From assembly GCA_024635465.1 (NCBI GenBank), contig JAGXIS010000019.1:1-9995 (forward strand): 9,995 nucleotides of DNA. The letters run 5' to 3'. Source of the stretch: Bacteroidota bacterium (GTDB taxonomy: Bacteria > Bacteroidota > Rhodothermia > Balneolales > Balneolaceae). The number at the start of each line of letters is the position of its first letter. Position 1 is the first letter of the stretch. The notes below the pieces were generated by a model. That model did no database searches, was not told where the DNA came from, and worked only from the letters and a program-made list of their open reading frames with translations. The translations under genes were made by a program, and so were the position numbers. Positions 7,613-9,995 of this stretch are shown here, one piece after another.

Positions 7613-8089
7613 ATGTTTAATGGAAATAATATCAAAGAAATTACACTGCACCAAAACTTCATGACACAGGCTTTGAAACTGGCAGAGATAGCTTATGACC
7701 AAGGTGAAGTGCCTATTGGAGCCATTGTAGTTAAAGATGGACGAATAATTGGAAAAGGTTACAATCAAACAGAAATGCTTAAGGATCCTACCGCACATGC
7801 TGAAATGTTAGCAATATCATCAGCATGTGCCACTTTAAATAATAAGTATCTGGAAGATTGTACCCTTTATGTAACCCTTGAACCTTGTCCAATGTGTTCA
7901 GGGGCCATTGTATGGTCCAAAATTCAACGTGTCGTATTTGGAGCTATTGATGAAAAAAGTGGTTCTTGCGGCTCTCTTTTTAATATTGCCTCTAATAGGA
8001 ACTTAAATCACCGGGCTGAGATCATTCAGGGTGTTTTAGAAATGGATTCTCAATTTCTATTAAAACAATTTTTTGCTGATAAACGCTGA
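7613..8089 (+). CDS. tadA: tRNA-specific adenosine deaminase TadA
   Basis: Zinc deaminase that converts adenosine 34 to inosine in the wobble position of tRNA-Arg(ACG). The 158-residue length is normal. The catalytic H-A-E is at 62-64 (H62 zinc ligand, E64 proton shuttle) and P-C-P-M-C at 91-95 supplies zinc ligands C92 and C95. The N-terminal part ALKLAEIAYDQGEVPIGAIV is highly typical of TadA rather than of cytidine, guanine or dCMP deaminases. ATG 7613 is preferred because the residues H-Q-N-F-M before Met17 align with the usual first helix; ATG 7661 would remove part of it. It is a single gene, divergent from the lipoprotein gene and convergent with the acyltransferase gene, whose stop codon is one base away. 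Confidence 0.95.
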   Translation: MFNGNNIKEITLHQNFMTQALKLAEIAYDQGEVPIGAIVVKDGRIIGKGYNQTEMLKDPTAHAEMLAISSACATLNNKYLEDCTLYVTLEPCPMCSGAIVWSKIQRVVFGAIDEKSGSCGSLFNIASNRNLNHRAEIIQGVLEMDSQFLLKQFFADKR

Positions 8090-8090
8090 T

Positions 8091-8894
8091 TCAAAATTTC
8101 AGAGGTACGAAATCTTCTTCGATTTGATGGGTCACCGGCTCAAATATTGAAGTTACTTTTTTGTGCAATTCCATTGCAAGTATTTTACGATCGGTGTGGT
8201 TTACTGTCTCTGCCCCAAAACGAATATCAACTAATACTTTACGATTTTTACTTAACTGAAACAGATGTTTCAACATGCTTTTGTTACCCCACCAGCATAC
8301 AGATTTATATGCCGGCTGATCTTTTTCTAGTGTTTCATATCTAAGAGTTGAATAGGAGACATCTATATTACTTACCGCAGCATGTTCCAATAATGAAGGT
8401 CGAAATCTCAATATTTCTAATCCCGGCGATGTTGTCCCCTCTGGAAACAGAGTAACTCCTTGTTGATCGTTTAAATTTGAAGCAATCAGATTGTTTACCC
8501 TTTTTACATCAGTCCTTTTTGTGCGATCTATAAAAATAATTCCCAGTGTTGTCGCCATAAAACCGACAACCGGCCATTTTTTTATCTCAGCTTTAGCCAC
8601 AAACGTTGTATCAATAAAAGCTGAATAAATGGGTATATCCAGATAACTCAGATGATTGCTCACAATAAAAAAAGGTGGTTTTGGAGGAGTTCCTTCTAAC
8701 CGAATCTCCATTGAAAAAAGTTTAATTACCATTCTACCCCATAATGCCATACACTTGTTTCTCCAATATTCGTATCGCATTCTGAAAACTTTAATAAATA
8801 GATATCCAACCAGATATAGCAGATAACAGATTAGCGTTATCAATGGGAAGAGGAACACTTTAATCGGAGCCGTTACAAAAAGTAAAATTCTCAT
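8091..8894 (-). CDS. PlsC-family lysophospholipid acyltransferase
   Basis: Membrane-bound acyltransferase that probably transfers an acyl chain to lysophosphatidic acid or another lysolipid in phospholipid synthesis. It has 267 residues. A hydrophobic N-terminus at about 5-35 anchors the protein. The catalytic motif HX4D is intact as NHLSYLD (H81, D86), block II is present near FIDRTKR at 121-127, and block III is FPEGTTS at 150-156, which binds the phosphate. The spacing of these blocks is normal. The C-terminal third, with WWGNKSM and a basic helical tail, is typical of 1-acyl-glycerol-3-phosphate acyltransferase relatives, but ornithine-lipid acyltransferases of the OlsA type are close, so the acceptor is not certain and no symbol is given. 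It is divergent from an alpha/beta hydrolase gene (180 bp) and ends one base from the tadA stop. Confidence 0.9.
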   Translation of the reverse strand: MRILLFVTAPIKVFLFPLITLICYLLYLVGYLFIKVFRMRYEYWRNKCMALWGRMVIKLFSMEIRLEGTPPKPPFFIVSNHLSYLDIPIYSAFIDTTFVAKAEIKKWPVVGFMATTLGIIFIDRTKRTDVKRVNNLIASNLNDQQGVTLFPEGTTSPGLEILRFRPSLLEHAAVSNIDVSYSTLRYETLEKDQPAYKSVCWWGNKSMLKHLFQLSKNRKVLVDIRFGAETVNHTDRKILAMELHKKVTSIFEPVTHQIEEDFVPLKF

Positions 8895-9074
8895 TCTTGT
8901 ATAAAATTATATTTTGACTCAAGTTATAAGCTGGATTCTAATGAGATTGAATAAAAGTAATAAATATTCAATTTGATAATTGAAATTAAATTTTTGGGAA
9001 TCTTATTCTTATTTTTGATGATTGTACTGATAGACAACCATTAAGATCATCTCTGCAAGAATCAAATTATTTTA
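8895..9074. promoter_or_regulatory. Divergent intergenic region, acyltransferase / hydrolase
   Basis: 180 bp between divergent starts, very AT-rich. It holds a perfect plus-strand Bacteroidota -7 box (listed separately) and a sigma70-like pair TTGACT (8914-8919), 17 bp, TCTAAT (8937-8942), each five of six to consensus. On the minus strand TATAAT occurs (complement of 8906-8911), without a matching upstream hexamer. No ORF is supported here. Confidence 0.4.
9010..9017 (+). promoter_or_regulatory. Candidate -7 box TATTTTTG for the hydrolase gene
   Basis: TATTTTTG fits the Bacteroidota -7 consensus TAnnTTTG exactly and lies 57 bp before ATG 9075. A TTTG at 8993-8996 is 13 bp upstream and a TTG at 8980-8982 is 27 bp upstream, neither at the usual spacing near 19-21 bp. 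Such short AT-rich matches arise by chance, so support is weak. Confidence 0.3.
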
Positions 9075-9884
9075 ATGCTATACACAAAAACGTATGAAAA
9101 ATCTCCGGATCATGAATGGGTTGTATTTATTCATGGAGCCGGAGGCTCTTCTAATATTTGGTTTAGGCAGATAAAAGCCTATTCGGAAGAATTTAATGTG
9201 TTACTGGTCGATCTTCGAGGACATGGAAAGTCCAAAGATATGAGTACCATGAAAAAATATTACAAAGAGCAGTACTCTTTCAGAACGGTTAGTAAAGATG
9301 TTTTAGAAGCACTCGATAAAAATCAAATTACTCAAGCTCATTTTGTGGGCGTCTCTTTAGGGACAATCATTATCCGAACGATTGCAGAGATGAATCCGGA
9401 CATCGTTCTATCTGCAGTTATGTGTGGTGCTATTACCCGGATGAATATCAGATCCAGAATTTTAGTTTTTTTAGGACACACTTTTAAAAAATTAGTTCCA
9501 TTCATCTGGCTATATAAACTTTTCGCCTGGATAATCATGCCTAAAAAAAATCATGAGGAATCACGCACATTATTTGTTGGTGAAGCAAAAAATCTTGCCA
9601 GGAAAGAGTTTTTGAAGTGGTTTAAACTGACTTATGACATCAATCCATTACTCAAATACTTCAAAGAAAAAGAGATGCAAGCCCCAACACTTTACGTCAT
9701 GGGTGAAGAGGACCACATGTTCCTCCCTCCTGTAAGAACAATGATTCAGGATTTTAATCACTCTTATCTTGAAGTAGTGGCAGGAAGTGGACATGTTGTA
9801 AATGTTGACAAACCGGATGAATTCAATGAAATATCTTTGCGATTTTTAATGAATCAAAAGAATATATTTCAGCAATCTGCATAA
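9075..9884 (+). CDS. Alpha/beta-fold hydrolase
   Basis: Serine hydrolase of the alpha/beta fold, 269 residues, with no signal peptide, so cytoplasmic. The catalytic set is complete: oxyanion loop HGAGGS at 20-25, DLRGHGKS at 46-53, nucleophile elbow GVSLG at 92-96 with S94, acid D213 in GEEDHMF, and histidine H240 in GSGHVVN. Residues about 125-195 form the cap or lid, with a hydrophobic and basic stretch (VFLGHTFKKLVPFIWLYKLF region) that could touch membrane or a lipid substrate. Family members include esterases, lipases and lysophospholipases; the substrate cannot be named from sequence. The position next to a divergent acyltransferase gene hints at lipid metabolism, but that is inference. 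The next 111 bp to the window end carry no supported gene. Confidence 0.92.
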   Translation: MLYTKTYEKSPDHEWVVFIHGAGGSSNIWFRQIKAYSEEFNVLLVDLRGHGKSKDMSTMKKYYKEQYSFRTVSKDVLEALDKNQITQAHFVGVSLGTIIIRTIAEMNPDIVLSAVMCGAITRMNIRSRILVFLGHTFKKLVPFIWLYKLFAWIIMPKKNHEESRTLFVGEAKNLARKEFLKWFKLTYDINPLLKYFKEKEMQAPTLYVMGEEDHMFLPPVRTMIQDFNHSYLEVVAGSGHVVNVDKPDEFNEISLRFLMNQKNIFQQSA

Positions 9885-9995
9885 TCAAACCAGTCAATAT
9901 TTTTGACAAATCACAAAGGAAAAGATTTTGCAAATTAATCCATGGTTTTGTTTTTTCGACAGACATTTTTTCAGGATATTTACATTGTATATATA

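Noticed and set aside
7589..7798. Minus-strand open frame of 69 codons overlapping the start of tadA
   Set aside because: Antisense to a highly conserved gene, with an unlikely composition rich in Cys, Phe and Ser.
8147..8344. Plus-strand open frame of 65 codons within the acyltransferase gene
   Set aside because: Antisense shadow of a gene with intact catalytic motifs.
9893..9907. GTCAA / TTGAC hairpin after the hydrolase gene
   Set aside because: A 5-bp AT-rich stem followed by AAATCAC is too weak to be a terminator.
9942..9995. Possible start of another plus-strand gene, ATG 9942 open to the window end
   Set aside because: Only 18 codons are visible, with no Shine-Dalgarno, no clear promoter and low-complexity codons; it needs the sequence beyond the edge.

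Overview
The window is AT-rich DNA (by eye in the mid-to-upper 30s percent G+C) that looks like a chromosomal piece from a free-living diderm bacterium of the Bacteroidota/Rhodothermota group, possibly near Balneolales. The reasons are the gene order (PpiC-like lipoprotein, SurA, MoxR, VWA membrane protein), start sites that almost all lack a Shine-Dalgarno sequence, signal peptides and lipoboxes pointing to an envelope with lipoproteins, and a Bacteroidota-type -7 box (TAnnTTTG) before one gene. The taxonomic placement is inference; no rRNA or other decisive marker is present.

Layout. Positions 1-109 are a perfect 7-bp tandem repeat (unit GCTATCA, 15 full copies plus 4 nt) that runs off the left edge. 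From 165 to 5592 four plus-strand genes are packed with gaps of 4-12 bp and probably form one operon: a degenerate PpiC/SurA-like lipoprotein, a SurA-type periplasmic chaperone with two parvulin domains, a MoxR AAA+ ATPase, and a 705-residue VWA-domain inner-membrane protein with a large extracytoplasmic part. The first two genes fit outer-membrane protein folding; MoxR with a VWA partner is a known chaperone-like pairing.

The second block (5636-7389) is on the minus strand: a lipoprotein of unknown function followed by a secreted coiled-coil protein with a C-terminal membrane anchor, ending at a clear intrinsic terminator. Neither protein is recognised; together they look like a small envelope module.

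The third block (7613-9884) is housekeeping and lipid metabolism: tadA (tRNA adenosine deaminase) on plus, a PlsC-family acyltransferase on minus whose stop codon lies one base from the tadA stop, and a divergently placed alpha/beta hydrolase on plus. The last 111 bp hold no supported gene.

No CRISPR array, transposase, phage gene, tRNA or rRNA was seen. The points most worth a second look are the heptanucleotide array at the head of the chaperone operon, the complementary loss of catalytic histidines in the two SurA parvulin domains, the MoxR-VWA pair inside a SurA operon, and the two-gene envelope module of unknown function.
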